Origin: Bacteroidota bacterium
GTDB taxonomy: Bacteria > Bacteroidota > Bacteroidia > Palsa-965
Direction of reading: 5' to 3'
NCBI GenBank assembly: GCA_020402865.1
Contig: JADBYT010000033.1
Location: 1 to 64,000, forward strand
Length of the DNA: 64,000 nucleotides
The notes under the pieces were generated by a model that saw only the letters and a list, made by a program, of their open reading frames with translations, had not been told where the DNA came from and did no database searches. Below, in pieces: positions 44,643-52,643 of this stretch (position 1 is its first letter; each line of letters begins with the position of its first letter). The translations under genes and the position numbers were made by a program.

Positions 44643-46052
44643 TCAGGCGTAGAATGCTTCGTTGAAGTTGATGAGATAGACTTTCTCTGTGGTACGCGTG
44701 AGGGCTGTATAAAGCCAGCGTAAAAAATCCTGATTCACCATTTCATCAGTCAGGTAACCTTGTTCAATAAACACGGCTTTCCACTGCCCGCCCTGCGCTT
44801 TGTGACAGGTTACTGCGTAGCCGAATTTCACCTGCAACGCATTAAGCCACGGATCGGCTTTCATGCCGAGGTAGCGGTCGCGTTTGGTGGGTAAATGGAG
44901 GTAATCTTCGGCCACACTTTCGTAGAGTTGCGCCTGCTGCGGACTGGTAAGCGCGGGTGCTTCGGTGTGCAGCGTATCGAGCATGATGCGCGCTTCGAGT
45001 TCGGGTTCTTCGGGGTAATCAGTGAGTTGCAGCACCACATCGGCAAAGCGGAAGCCGTGCATTTCGCGGTACTTGCGGATGCGTTGTATCACGGCGGCAT
45101 CGCCGTTGGCAATAAAGCCCGCTTTCGATTCGTCGGGCAGCCACATGTAATTATTCTTTACGACCATTAAATGATCGCCGGCCGAAATTTCGTCTTCCTG
45201 CCAGCGGATGCGCGCGCGGATCTGCTGATTGTAAAGGTTTGCGCGTTTGTTTGAACGGCAAATTACAATGGTATCTTCTGCGCCGTATGTCCGGTAGGCA
45301 TCTTCGAGCGCATCCAGCAAATCGCCGCCCTGAATGCGGATTACATCTTTGTAGCCTTGCAGTTCAAACTTCGGCTGCACGCTTTTCTCGCCCTGCGCAA
45401 TGTCGATACGCAGCTTGGTGGCATTGTACAGCACACCTGATTCCTGCCCCTGTCTCACCACTTCGCGCAGCTCGAAAGCGCCTACAGGTAAGGCATACGC
45501 GCGTTTCAAAAACTCAGGATCAAGCGCCGGGCTGTGCAGCAGGCCCACCGGCGGAAGCTGTGCCGTATCGCCCACCAGCAGCAGGCGGCAGTTATCGCCA
45601 CCATACACATACTGCATCAGATCATCAAGCAGGCTCTGTTTGGTGAAGCCTTTTTCCGCGCCGCCTTCGCCAATCATCGAGGCTTCGTCCACAATAAAAA
45701 GTGTGTTGCGGTGCGGATTGCTTTGCAAGGCAAAAAAGCCTTCATCGGCCGAAACCGAAGGACGGTAAATCTTTTTGTGAATGGTCCACGCCGTTTGCCC
45801 TGAGTAGCCCGAAAGTACTTTGGCTGCACGCCCGGTAGGTGCCAGCAAAATGCACCGGCGGCGAATTGACGGCAGGGCATTCACAAGCGCACTCACTAAG
45901 CTGGTTTTGCCCGTACCGGCATAACCGCGCAGCAGAAACACCCGCTGCGGATCGGGGTCGGTTACAAATTCGGCCAGCCGCTGCACCACGCGCCGCTGCG
46001 GGTCGGTGGGCTCAAACGGGAACTGGGCGAGGATTTGTTCGGCGAAATTCAT
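44643..46052 (-). CDS. RecD-like superfamily 1B DNA helicase
   Basis: 469 residues. Walker A GYAGTGKTSLV (about residues 43-53), Walker B LFIVDEASMIG, motif III GDTAQLPPVG, and the C-terminal UvrD-like motifs VTCHKAQGGQWKAVFIEQ and RWLYTALTRTTEKVYLINF. This is the short RecD/RecD2-like ATPase found in many Bacteroidota as a stand-alone gene, without RecB and RecC nearby. It probably acts as a 5'-3' helicase in repair or replication restart. It lacks the long N-terminal region of RecD2. Confidence 0.88.
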   Translation of the reverse strand: MNFAEQILAQFPFEPTDPQRRVVQRLAEFVTDPDPQRVFLLRGYAGTGKTSLVSALVNALPSIRRRCILLAPTGRAAKVLSGYSGQTAWTIHKKIYRPSVSADEGFFALQSNPHRNTLFIVDEASMIGEGGAEKGFTKQSLLDDLMQYVYGGDNCRLLLVGDTAQLPPVGLLHSPALDPEFLKRAYALPVGAFELREVVRQGQESGVLYNATKLRIDIAQGEKSVQPKFELQGYKDVIRIQGGDLLDALEDAYRTYGAEDTIVICRSNKRANLYNQQIRARIRWQEDEISAGDHLMVVKNNYMWLPDESKAGFIANGDAAVIQRIRKYREMHGFRFADVVLQLTDYPEEPELEARIMLDTLHTEAPALTSPQQAQLYESVAEDYLHLPTKRDRYLGMKADPWLNALQVKFGYAVTCHKAQGGQWKAVFIEQGYLTDEMVNQDFLRWLYTALTRTTEKVYLINFNEAFYA

Positions 46053-46109
46053 TTCAGGGGTGAAGTTCTGAAATTATTTGGTGAGAATTGATTGCAACGT
46101 TTTTTGTTT

Positions 46110-46138
46110 TTGCAGCCGCCATCCATCACTTACATTTG
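46110..46138 (+). promoter_or_regulatory. Promoter of the PKHD-type dioxygenase gene
   Basis: TTG (46110-46112), 18 bases, then TACATTTG (46131-46138). A leader of about 30 bases runs to the ATG at 46175. This supports that start over the upstream in-frame codon. Confidence 0.62.
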
Positions 46139-46174
46139 TATCAATCAATAAATTATTCCTGTTTAACCTGTTTT

Positions 46175-46843
46175 ATGAACACACACCCCTTCACCATACT
46201 CGACAATTTACTTTCGCCGCAGCAGCTTTCCGCGCTCGATTCGCTCATTGGCGCTGCAAACTTCGCACTTCCTGCCGAGCGTGACGCCGTGCGCAACCAC
46301 CTTCAGATTGCACCCGACGACCGACAGGTGCTGCCGCAGATTCAGCAGCTTATCAATCAGGCGCTCACACAGCATCCCATGTTTCAGGCGTTGTTTGTGC
46401 CGCTGCGCATGTCGCCGTTTGCGGTTTCGCGTTTCGATCAGGGCCACAGCTACGGCTGGCATATCGACCATCCGATCATGGGCAATCCGCCGCTGCGCAC
46501 GGATCTGGCCATTACCATTTTCCTGAGCGAGCCTACCGCCTGCAACGGCGGCGAGCTTGAAATTGAAACCGGCAGCGGCATTCAGCAAATAAAAGCCGCG
46601 CGGGGCAGTGCTGTCATCTATTCGTGCAACAATGTACACCGTGTGGCCGAAGTAACTTCCGGCCGCCGCATAGTGGCCATCAGCTGGCTGCAATGCGCCG
46701 TGCGCGATCCGCAGCAACGCGATATCCTTTTCAACCTTCAGCGCGTGTATCAGTCGCTCGGCGAAAAAGGCCAGCATGCGCCCGAAGCCAATCTGCTGCT
46801 CCAGACCTGGAGCAACCTCATGCGCATGTGGAGCGAAAGCTGA
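46175..46843 (+). CDS. PKHD-type Fe(II)/2-oxoglutarate hydroxylase (PiuC-like)
   Basis: 222 residues from the ATG at 46175 (MNTHPFTILDNLLSPQQLSA). The prolyl-4-hydroxylase-like fold has iron ligands in YGWHIDHPIMG (H and D) and NNVHRVAEVTSGRRIVAISW (second H and the 2-oxoglutarate-binding R). SVIYSCNN-type and GGELEIETGSG segments also fit. PiuC relatives in proteobacteria are iron-regulated and lie beside TonB siderophore receptors. Here a TonB receptor lies only about 2 kb away, across the helicase gene. The substrate is unknown. Confidence 0.88.
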   Translation: MNTHPFTILDNLLSPQQLSALDSLIGAANFALPAERDAVRNHLQIAPDDRQVLPQIQQLINQALTQHPMFQALFVPLRMSPFAVSRFDQGHSYGWHIDHPIMGNPPLRTDLAITIFLSEPTACNGGELEIETGSGIQQIKAARGSAVIYSCNNVHRVAEVTSGRRIVAISWLQCAVRDPQQRDILFNLQRVYQSLGEKGQHAPEANLLLQTWSNLMRMWSES

Positions 46844-46849
46844 GCGGAT

Positions 46850-46936
46850 GCGGTGGCTTCGACAAGCTCAGCCACCGCGACAAGCAATTGTACCCGGTGG
46901 CTTCGATTCCCGCAGGCTTGCGGGAACTCAGCCACT
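46850..46936. repeat. REP-like pair of palindromic repeats
   Basis: Unit 1 (46850-46878): arms gcggtggct and agccaccgc around tcgacaagctc. Unit 2 (about 46894-46936): ggtggct and agccact arms around an inner hairpin ttcccgca/tgcgggaa. Both share ggtggcttcga and ctcagccac. The pair sits between the stop of the hydroxylase gene and the promoter of the next gene, as intergenic mobile palindromes do. Confidence 0.7.
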
Positions 46937-46944
46937 GAAATTGT

Positions 46945-46952
46945 TAACTTTG
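46945..46952 (+). promoter_or_regulatory. Bacteroidota -7 box of the DUF3822-rsmD transcript
   Basis: TAACTTTG ends seven bases before the ATG at 46960, indicating a leaderless or nearly leaderless mRNA. Confidence 0.55.
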
Positions 46953-46959
46953 CCGCCAC

Positions 46960-47829
46960 ATGGCCGCCCGAACTCCCGTTCCAAGCATCAGTTTCCGCGA
47001 TTCTGCCTTCGATCCCGAACGCAGCGAGAGCTTTTGCCTCGTGCTCGAAATTAGTGCCGAAGCCATTTCGCTGGCCGTGCTCGACAATCTCACCAACGAT
47101 TTTCTTGCGTTTGAGCACTACCCGCTGCGCAAAGTGGCCGATGAGCATACGCTGGCGGCTACGGTAGAACTGCTGGCCGCCAATCACGACTGGCTGACCA
47201 ACCGTTTCAAGCGCACTGATTGCATACTGGTCACCGAACGCTTTACGCTGGTGCCGGCGGCCTTGTTCGACAGTGCTTCGGCGGCGCAGTATTTACGTTT
47301 CAACCAGCCGCTGAGCGAGGCCGACGAAGTGCTTACCGATTTACTTCGCCAGCCCGATGCGCGCAACATATACGCAGTGGCCGAAAGCCTCACGGCCGTG
47401 TTGCGCAGGCAGTTTGCCGGCATTCGTTTCCGCAATCACCTCTCGCCGCTCATCGAGCGCACACTCTCGGTAAACAAAAATGCCGAAGGCCGCCGCGTGC
47501 TTGTTCACATCCAGCAGCAGCGGTTTGATTTGCTGATCAGCGATGGTGGCCTGCTGCTGCTGGCCAACACCTATCGCTACCAGAGTGCCGAAGATGTGGC
47601 CTATTACCTGCTCTTTGCCTGCGAACAGCTGCGCCTCAATCCCGAACAGGTGCCCATGGATATAGTGGGCGAAATTGATCCCGATTCGGGCATTTATAAA
47701 CTGCTCACCAAATATGTGCGCCATGTAAAATTTGGCGGCCGCCCGGTGGATGCCCGCTTTGCAGCCGGTTTCGGGCAACTGCTTGCACACTGGCATTTTA
47801 ACCTTTTTGCCCTGCACTACTACGCATGA
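46960..47829 (+). CDS. DUF3822-like protein
   Basis: 289 residues. An ASKHA-like, actin-fold-type pattern is suggested by LVLEISAEAISLAVLDN at the start and VLVHIQQQRFDLLISDGGLLL (about residues 180-200), with NTYRYQSAEDVAYYLLFACE after it. DUF3822 proteins are specific to Bacteroidota and usually lie just upstream of rsmD, exactly as here with a four-base overlap (ATGA). Function is unknown. The linkage suggests a role near ribosome biogenesis or coenzyme A genes but is only positional. Confidence 0.8.
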   Translation: MAARTPVPSISFRDSAFDPERSESFCLVLEISAEAISLAVLDNLTNDFLAFEHYPLRKVADEHTLAATVELLAANHDWLTNRFKRTDCILVTERFTLVPAALFDSASAAQYLRFNQPLSEADEVLTDLLRQPDARNIYAVAESLTAVLRRQFAGIRFRNHLSPLIERTLSVNKNAEGRRVLVHIQQQRFDLLISDGGLLLLANTYRYQSAEDVAYYLLFACEQLRLNPEQVPMDIVGEIDPDSGIYKLLTKYVRHVKFGGRPVDARFAAGFGQLLAHWHFNLFALHYYA

Positions 47830-48380
47830 TCCGAATTATAAGCGGCACACACAAAGGCCGCCGCATTTCAGCGCCGTCAAATCTGCCCGTGCGCCCCACC
47901 ACCGACTTTGCAAAAGAAGGCCTGTTCAACGTGCTCGGCAACCGCATCGACTTTGAAGATGAAACCGTGCTTGATCTGTTTGCCGGCACAGGCAACATCA
48001 GCTACGAGCTTGCCTCGCGCGGATGCAAAAACATTACCTGTGTGGACACCGACGCACGCTGCATAAAATTTATTCAGGACACCGCCGCAAAATTTGAGTT
48101 CCGCAGCATACGCACCCTGCGCAGCGATGTATTTTCGTTCATCCGCAAAGGCGGTAAACCCTACAGCCTCATCTTCGCCGATCCGCCGTTTGACATGACT
48201 GAAACGGCTTCATTACCCAAACTTATTTTCGACAATAATTTACTCGCCCCCGGCGGCTTACTTATTATCGAACATCCCGATACCACACGGTTTACCGACA
48301 CGTCGCATTTGAAAGAAGTGCGTAAGTACGGGAAGGTGCATTTCAGTTTTTTCGGGGATGAAACGGAAGGAGATAACTAA
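47826..48380 (+). CDS. rsmD: 16S rRNA (guanine(966)-N(2))-methyltransferase
   Basis: 184 residues. It methylates G966 of 16S rRNA using S-adenosylmethionine. N-terminal MIRIISGTHKGRRISAP and VRPTTDFAKEGLFNVLGN are typical RsmD. The SAM motif is VLDLFAGTGNISYELASRG (about residues 48-66), and the catalytic motif IV is FADPPFD (about 118-124). Length is normal. Translation is coupled to the preceding gene by overlap. Confidence 0.92.
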   Translation: MIRIISGTHKGRRISAPSNLPVRPTTDFAKEGLFNVLGNRIDFEDETVLDLFAGTGNISYELASRGCKNITCVDTDARCIKFIQDTAAKFEFRSIRTLRSDVFSFIRKGGKPYSLIFADPPFDMTETASLPKLIFDNNLLAPGGLLIIEHPDTTRFTDTSHLKEVRKYGKVHFSFFGDETEGDN

Positions 48381-48390
48381 TCAAAAGTAC

Positions 48391-48423
48391 TTTGATAAAC
48401 TTCTGTTTTCTTTAGTAAATTTG
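48391..48423 (+). promoter_or_regulatory. Promoter of the toxin-antitoxin pair
   Basis: TTTG (48391-48394), 21 bases, TAAATTTG (48416-48423), ending three bases before the antitoxin ATG at 48427. A near-perfect consensus and an apparently leaderless message. Confidence 0.68.
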
Positions 48424-48426
48424 AAT

Positions 48427-48606
48427 ATGAAAAAAGCAGCTGTAATTTCCGCGTTAAATGAATTCCCGAAAGAGTTTAATCTTGATGATTTGGTTGAGCA
48501 ATTAATTGTGATCGAAAAGATTGAAGCCGGATTAGCCGATGTGAAGCAAAACAAAACCACAAGCCATGCCGAAGTAAAAAAACTGGTAAAAAAATGGCGA
48601 AAATAA
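48427..48606 (+). CDS. Antitoxin of a RelBE/ParDE-type pair
   Basis: 59 residues from the ATG at 48427 (MKKAAVISALNEFPKEFNLD). It is helical with the segment DDLVEQLIVIEKIEAGLADV and a basic C-terminus (AEVKKLVKKWRK), as in small antitoxins that wrap the toxin with their tail. The toxin gene starts 13 bases before its stop, so the two are translationally coupled. The promoter at 48391-48423 is expected to be autorepressed by the complex. No clear DNA-binding fold is visible. Confidence 0.8.
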   Translation: MKKAAVISALNEFPKEFNLDDLVEQLIVIEKIEAGLADVKQNKTTSHAEVKKLVKKWRK

Positions 48607-48875
48607 ACTGGTCTAAGCTGGCTATCAAAGATCTCCAATCCATTTATAATTATATTTCCCTTGATTCTGCCCTATATGCAGACAGGCATACAGAACATTT
48701 AATTAACGCTGTTGATCTGTTAGAAACACATCCTCTTTCAGGGCGTATTGTTCCGGAAAAAGGAAATCCGGCAATACGTGAAATCATTTACGGCAATTAC
48801 AGAATTTTCTACAAAATCCAGCGAAAAAATATCATCATTCTTCGTATTCATCACGCAGCAAGAAAAATATCGTAA
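48594..48875 (+). CDS. RelE/ParE-family toxin
   Basis: 93 residues. The family pattern is visible: INWSKLAIKDLQSIYNYI at the start, THPLSGRIVPE in the middle, IREIIYGNYRIFYKIQ and IIILRIHHAARKIS at the end. It may cleave mRNA (RelE) or inhibit gyrase (ParE). The GNYRIFYK and HHAARK wording is closer to ParE-type proteins. The pair lies between rsmD and coaD. Confidence 0.88.
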   Translation: MAKINWSKLAIKDLQSIYNYISLDSALYADRHTEHLINAVDLLETHPLSGRIVPEKGNPAIREIIYGNYRIFYKIQRKNIIILRIHHAARKIS

Positions 48876-48974
48876 GCACTTCAAACGTGCTCATTAAACG
48901 AACCGGTTTTCACCTTACCTAGTAGCAAAATAGTATAACAAGCCCGCCGTTTTTTGGAACTCGAAACCGGAGCC

Positions 48975-49112
48975 ATGCTTTCGGTATGTATGATTGCTCC
49001 GCATGGAACCGGCATGGCTGGCCTGCACGGTTATTCAGGTCCGGAAGAAACAAAATTGCGGTTCGGACATAATTTCACCCGGTTGAGCAAGATTCCCGAA
49101 TCAGCCGAATAA
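48975..49112 (+). CDS. Possible 45-residue ORF or remnant
   Basis: ATG at 48975 to TAA at 49110-49112. The translation MLSVCMIAPHGTGMAGLHGY...SKIPESAE is moderately protein-like, but there is no promoter or conserved motif. It may be what is left of a gene in the 270-bp gap between the toxin and coaD. Confidence 0.2.
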   Translation: MLSVCMIAPHGTGMAGLHGYSGPEETKLRFGHNFTRLSKIPESAE

Positions 49113-49145
49113 TTTACCTTTACTCTGTTCTCATTTATCCGTCAC

Positions 49146-49610
49146 ATGAAAAAAATAGCCATTTTCCCGGGCTCATTTGATCCCTTTACCCGCGGACATG
49201 AATCGCTGGTGCGCCGTGTGCTGCCTTTGTTTGATGAGCTGATTGTGGCCATTGGCATAAACAGCAACAAAAGCTATTTCTTTCCGCTCGAAAAACGGCA
49301 GCGGTGGATTGAGCAAACCTTTGCCGACGAACCCAAAGTGAAAGTGGAAACCTTTTCGGGGCTTACCATTGATTACTGCCGCAAAAAAGGTTCGCAGTTT
49401 ATTGTGCGCGGGCTGCGCACTACGGCTGACCTTGAGTTTGAAAAAGCCATTGCGCAAATGAACAAAGCCATGGCCGATGAAATTGAAACCCTTTTCATTT
49501 TGCCCACTCCCGAACTTTCGGCCATCAACTCCACCATTATCCGCGATATTGTGCGCAACGGCGGCGATGCCTCCAAGTTTGTGCCCGCAGCCATTAACCT
49601 GAGCGAATAA
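49146..49610 (+). CDS. coaD: Phosphopantetheine adenylyltransferase
   Basis: 154 residues. It transfers AMP to 4'-phosphopantetheine, the penultimate step of coenzyme A synthesis. The nucleotidyltransferase motif is FPGSFDPFTRGHESLVRR (residues 7-24), containing T/GxxH. IVRGLRTTADLEFEKAIAQMN and the C-terminal STIIRDIVRNGG are family signatures. Length is usual. A near -7 box (TACCTTTA, 49115-49122) precedes the start. Confidence 0.94.
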   Translation: MKKIAIFPGSFDPFTRGHESLVRRVLPLFDELIVAIGINSNKSYFFPLEKRQRWIEQTFADEPKVKVETFSGLTIDYCRKKGSQFIVRGLRTTADLEFEKAIAQMNKAMADEIETLFILPTPELSAINSTIIRDIVRNGGDASKFVPAAINLSE

Positions 49611-49660
49611 CGGCACGGGAATTGGATTACACCGCAATATCAGTTGCCCGAAAATCGTTT

Positions 49661-51100
49661 ATGAGCGTACAGATGAATTTGCACATGTTTCGTTTTCTGC
49701 TTGCCCTGCTGCTGCTTTCGCCCGCACTGAAAGCGGGCAAGCCTTGCACCGTGGAAGGCTACGCCAAAGGCTTTGAAGGGCAAATGATCAGTTTGCACAC
49801 TTACGAAGAATACATTACCCTGGCCGAACGCAAACTGGGTGAAACACTTATTCAGGGCGATGGTCATTTTGAAATTACCTACGAAGCCGAAGGTGTGGAA
49901 CGCGTGTTTGTGCGTTATGCCAAACTCCGAGGCTTTTTCTTTACCGAGCCCGGCCGCCTTGTACGTATTATGTGCCCGCCCCGCGATTCGGCCCGTATGG
50001 TGAATATGGATGTGGAGTACGAAACCGAACTCACCTGCTTCACCGAAGATTCAACGGATATGAATTTTCTGGCGATCGACTTCAACGCCCGTTTTCAGAA
50101 ATTCTGGAATAAAAACTTCAGCTATTTCGTCGATAAAAATTCATACCACAAACTCGACTCCTTTCACCTTGCCATGCGCAAGCATTATGCGTTTGTAAAG
50201 AATCCGTATTTCCTGCCGTGGATGGATTTTTCGTTTGCTTCGATGGAAGATGCCACCTTTCATCCTGAAAAAAAACTAGCCAAAAACTACCTGCTGGGCA
50301 AGCCGATATTTTATAACAATAACGAGTACATGAACTTCTTCAACAATTTCTTTGAGCAGTACATGTACATGGGCAGCATTCGCAAAGAAGGCGCCGGTAT
50401 TGGTGCGGCCATTAACCAGTGGGTAAGTTATGATTCGCTGATGAATGCCATGAAACCACTGCGCTGGATGGGCAGCGATACCCTGCGCGAACTGGTGATG
50501 CTGAAAGGCCTTTTTGAGTGTTACCACAACCCGGCATTTATTCCGCGAAACATGCTGAGTATTGCCCAGCAAACCACCTCGCGAAGCCGTATTCCGCAGC
50601 ACCGCGAAATTGCCCGCCGCATTGTGGCTTTCTATACCAAACTCAAAGCCGGCAGCATGGCCGCGCATTTCGAAGCCATCGACAAAACCGGCAAAATGAT
50701 TGATCCGGTTACTGAATTTGCCGGAAAGCCGGTTTATCTTTTCTTCTTCAGCGAATGGAACACCAACGCGCAAAATGAAATGCGCCTGATGAGTGAACTG
50801 CATAAACGTTACGGCAAAAAAATGACGTTTGTGGCCGTGTCGGTTGGCAATGATACGCTGGCGTGGAAAAAATTCCTGCGCGAAAACCCGAAATACAACT
50901 GGGTAATGCTGCACTACAATTTCGATGAGCGCACAAAAGAAGCATACAGCATTTACGCCACGCCTGTAGGCTTTCTGATTGACGAAGAAGGCCGCCTGCT
51001 TGCCGCCCCGGCCGATTTACCCAGCGGCGGTGTACTTGAGCCGCAAATTTACAAGCTGCTCAATCCGCGTGCCGCACCGCTGCGTGTGGGCGAACGATAA
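49661..51100 (+). CDS. Thioredoxin-fold (TlpA-like) exported protein lacking CxxC
   Basis: About 479 residues from the ATG at 49661; 49673 is an alternative. Signal peptide MFRFLLALLLLSPALKAG. The N-terminal part (VEGYAKGFEGQMISLHTYEE) resembles the DUF4369-like beta domain found ahead of TlpA domains in Bacteroidota. The last 130 residues are thioredoxin-like: GKPVYLFFFSEWNTNAQNEM, MTFVAVSVGNDTLAWKKFL, ATPVGFLIDEEGRLLA. At the redox site the expected CxxC reads NTNAQ, so it cannot act as an oxidoreductase. The cis-proline (TP) region is kept. Probable periplasmic binding or structural role. Confidence 0.75.
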   Translation: MSVQMNLHMFRFLLALLLLSPALKAGKPCTVEGYAKGFEGQMISLHTYEEYITLAERKLGETLIQGDGHFEITYEAEGVERVFVRYAKLRGFFFTEPGRLVRIMCPPRDSARMVNMDVEYETELTCFTEDSTDMNFLAIDFNARFQKFWNKNFSYFVDKNSYHKLDSFHLAMRKHYAFVKNPYFLPWMDFSFASMEDATFHPEKKLAKNYLLGKPIFYNNNEYMNFFNNFFEQYMYMGSIRKEGAGIGAAINQWVSYDSLMNAMKPLRWMGSDTLRELVMLKGLFECYHNPAFIPRNMLSIAQQTTSRSRIPQHREIARRIVAFYTKLKAGSMAAHFEAIDKTGKMIDPVTEFAGKPVYLFFFSEWNTNAQNEMRLMSELHKRYGKKMTFVAVSVGNDTLAWKKFLRENPKYNWVMLHYNFDERTKEAYSIYATPVGFLIDEEGRLLAAPADLPSGGVLEPQIYKLLNPRAAPLRVGER

Positions 51101-51118
51101 TTCCTGAGAAGATACAGA

Positions 51119-52201
51119 CTAGAACTCGTCGAAGTTCACCACCACATTGTCAGACACCGGATGTGCCTGACAGGTGAGGATGTAACCCTTAGCCACTTCG
51201 TCATCGGTAAGCGCAAAGTTCTGATCCATGCGCACAGTGCCTTCGGTTACTTTGGCGCGGCAGGTGCAGCACACACCGCCTTTGCAGGCAAACGGCACAT
51301 CCATGCCCGCATCGTAAGCCACATCGAGAATGGTGGCGCCGTTTTGGGCAATATCAAACTGCATTTCTTCGCCATCGAGAATTACAGTGACTTTGCTGGT
51401 GCCGGCAGCTGATGCGGTGGCGGCTTTGCTTTCGGCAGCCTGCACGGCTTCAGCTACTGCCTGAAAATATTCAATATGAATTAGCTTGGTATCCACACGA
51501 AGTTGTGTAAGCACCTGCTTCACATTTTCCATCATGGGGCCGGGGCCGCAAATGAAGTATTCATTGTTACCGTTCAGGCCCACATGGTTTTCGATCAGCG
51601 CTTTTACTTTTACCTCGGTAAGCATGCCGGTGTAAAGTTCGGCTGTACCAGCTGCAGGATTTTCGAGCACGTGAAACACGCTGAAACGGCTGCCATGCTG
51701 TGCGGCCAGCGCATCAAGCTGTGCTTTAAAAATTACCGACTGCTCATCGCGGTTGCCATAGAAAAGTGTAATCCGGCTTTTGGGCTCGCTGTGCAGCACG
51801 GTTTTGAGAATGGAAAGCATAGGTGTAATGCCGCTGCCGCCTGCAAAAAGCACATAATGCTTCTCGTTTCCGGCATCCATTGCCGACCAGAAATTGCCCA
51901 TCGGTGTCATTACGTCCAACTTATCACCCGCTTTCAACGAATCGTTGAGCCAGGTTGACGCACGGCCGCCCTCCACTTTTTTTACCGCAATACGCACTTC
52001 CGGATCAGCCACCGGACTGCTGCAAAGCGAGTATGAACGACGAAGTTCTTCGCCGCCCACCTGCAGTTTCAACGTCAGGTATTGCCCCTGAATGTAGGTA
52101 AACTCCTGCTTTGCCGCTTCCGGAATGTCGAAAACGATTGATACACAGTCGGCGGTTTCGCGGGTGATCTCTTTTACGCTGAGCGAATGAAAACGAGCCA
52201 T
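51119..52201 (-). CDS. paaE: 1,2-phenylacetyl-CoA epoxidase reductase subunit
   Basis: 360 residues. It passes electrons from NADPH through FAD and a 2Fe-2S cluster to the PaaABC(D) oxygenase. Ferredoxin-reductase-like FAD domain: GQYLTLKLQVGGEELRRSYS (about residues 38-57). NAD-binding: YVLFAGGSGITPMLSILK and NEYFICGPGPMMENVKQVL. C-terminal plant-type ferredoxin from about residue 270 with cluster cysteines in PFACKGGVCCTCRAKV and the last one in YILTCQAHP. In many bacteria paaE closes a paaABCDE operon. Here it is divergent from paaA. Confidence 0.93.
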   Translation of the reverse strand: MARFHSLSVKEITRETADCVSIVFDIPEAAKQEFTYIQGQYLTLKLQVGGEELRRSYSLCSSPVADPEVRIAVKKVEGGRASTWLNDSLKAGDKLDVMTPMGNFWSAMDAGNEKHYVLFAGGSGITPMLSILKTVLHSEPKSRITLFYGNRDEQSVIFKAQLDALAAQHGSRFSVFHVLENPAAGTAELYTGMLTEVKVKALIENHVGLNGNNEYFICGPGPMMENVKQVLTQLRVDTKLIHIEYFQAVAEAVQAAESKAATASAAGTSKVTVILDGEEMQFDIAQNGATILDVAYDAGMDVPFACKGGVCCTCRAKVTEGTVRMDQNFALTDDEVAKGYILTCQAHPVSDNVVVNFDEF

Positions 52202-52232
52202 ATTTTTTTGGTCAAAATTGGAAAACGGAGCG

Positions 52233-52263
52233 CAAAAATAGGATTATCTGCCCGTTCTGCCAA
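52233..52263 (-). promoter_or_regulatory. Promoter of paaE
   Basis: TTG (52263-52261), 20 bases, then TATTTTTG (52240-52233) on the minus strand. The leader to the ATG at 52201 is about 27 bases. Confidence 0.62.
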
Positions 52264-52610
52264 TTAAGGTTTTTCCCGCACCGACTTTATCCACATCCTC
52301 AGCCCCCGAAAACAGCATCAGCCCGCAAACGCACAGATTGCACTGAGCCAGAACAGCATTGCAAATTGAGTGGTATTTATCAGCCACTATGTTTAAGACG
52401 GGCAGGTACCATTTATAAATTTCTTCCACAAATCTTCAATTCCCTTTTGTACACGAACAATATGCACGCAGGGCGTGTTCAGGCTGATGAAAATCAGTTT
52501 CAAATTTAATTCTGCATGAAATACACACCGGGTGCACAGGTTGAGTGCGGGCACTTCCGCCGTTACGAAAAAGGCATGATAATCGTCAGCACAGGCCCAA
52601 AACCTTTCTG

Positions 52611-52618
52611 TATATTTG
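52611..52618 (+). promoter_or_regulatory. Bacteroidota -7 box of paaABCD
   Basis: TATATTTG lies 25 bases before the ATG at 52644. No good TTG is at the expected distance, which suggests that an activator may help. Confidence 0.5.
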
Positions 52619-52643
52619 TGCATCACAAACTTTTGTAAGCCGC

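Larger units (their letters stand above)
52202..52643. other. Divergent control region between paaE and paaA
   Basis: It holds both promoters (52233-52263 minus; 52611-52618 plus) and about 340 bp with no gene that I would defend. Two overlapping minus-strand frames (52244-52429, 52393-52626) lack a promoter and family-like features. A hairpin gtgg/ccac lies near 52360-52387. No clear regulator-binding palindrome was found. Confidence 0.55.

Noticed and set aside
52244-52626. Two overlapping minus-strand frames of 61 and 77 codons between paaE and paaA
   Set aside because: They overlap each other in different frames, have no promoter and cover the paaA promoter; no family-like motif is visible.
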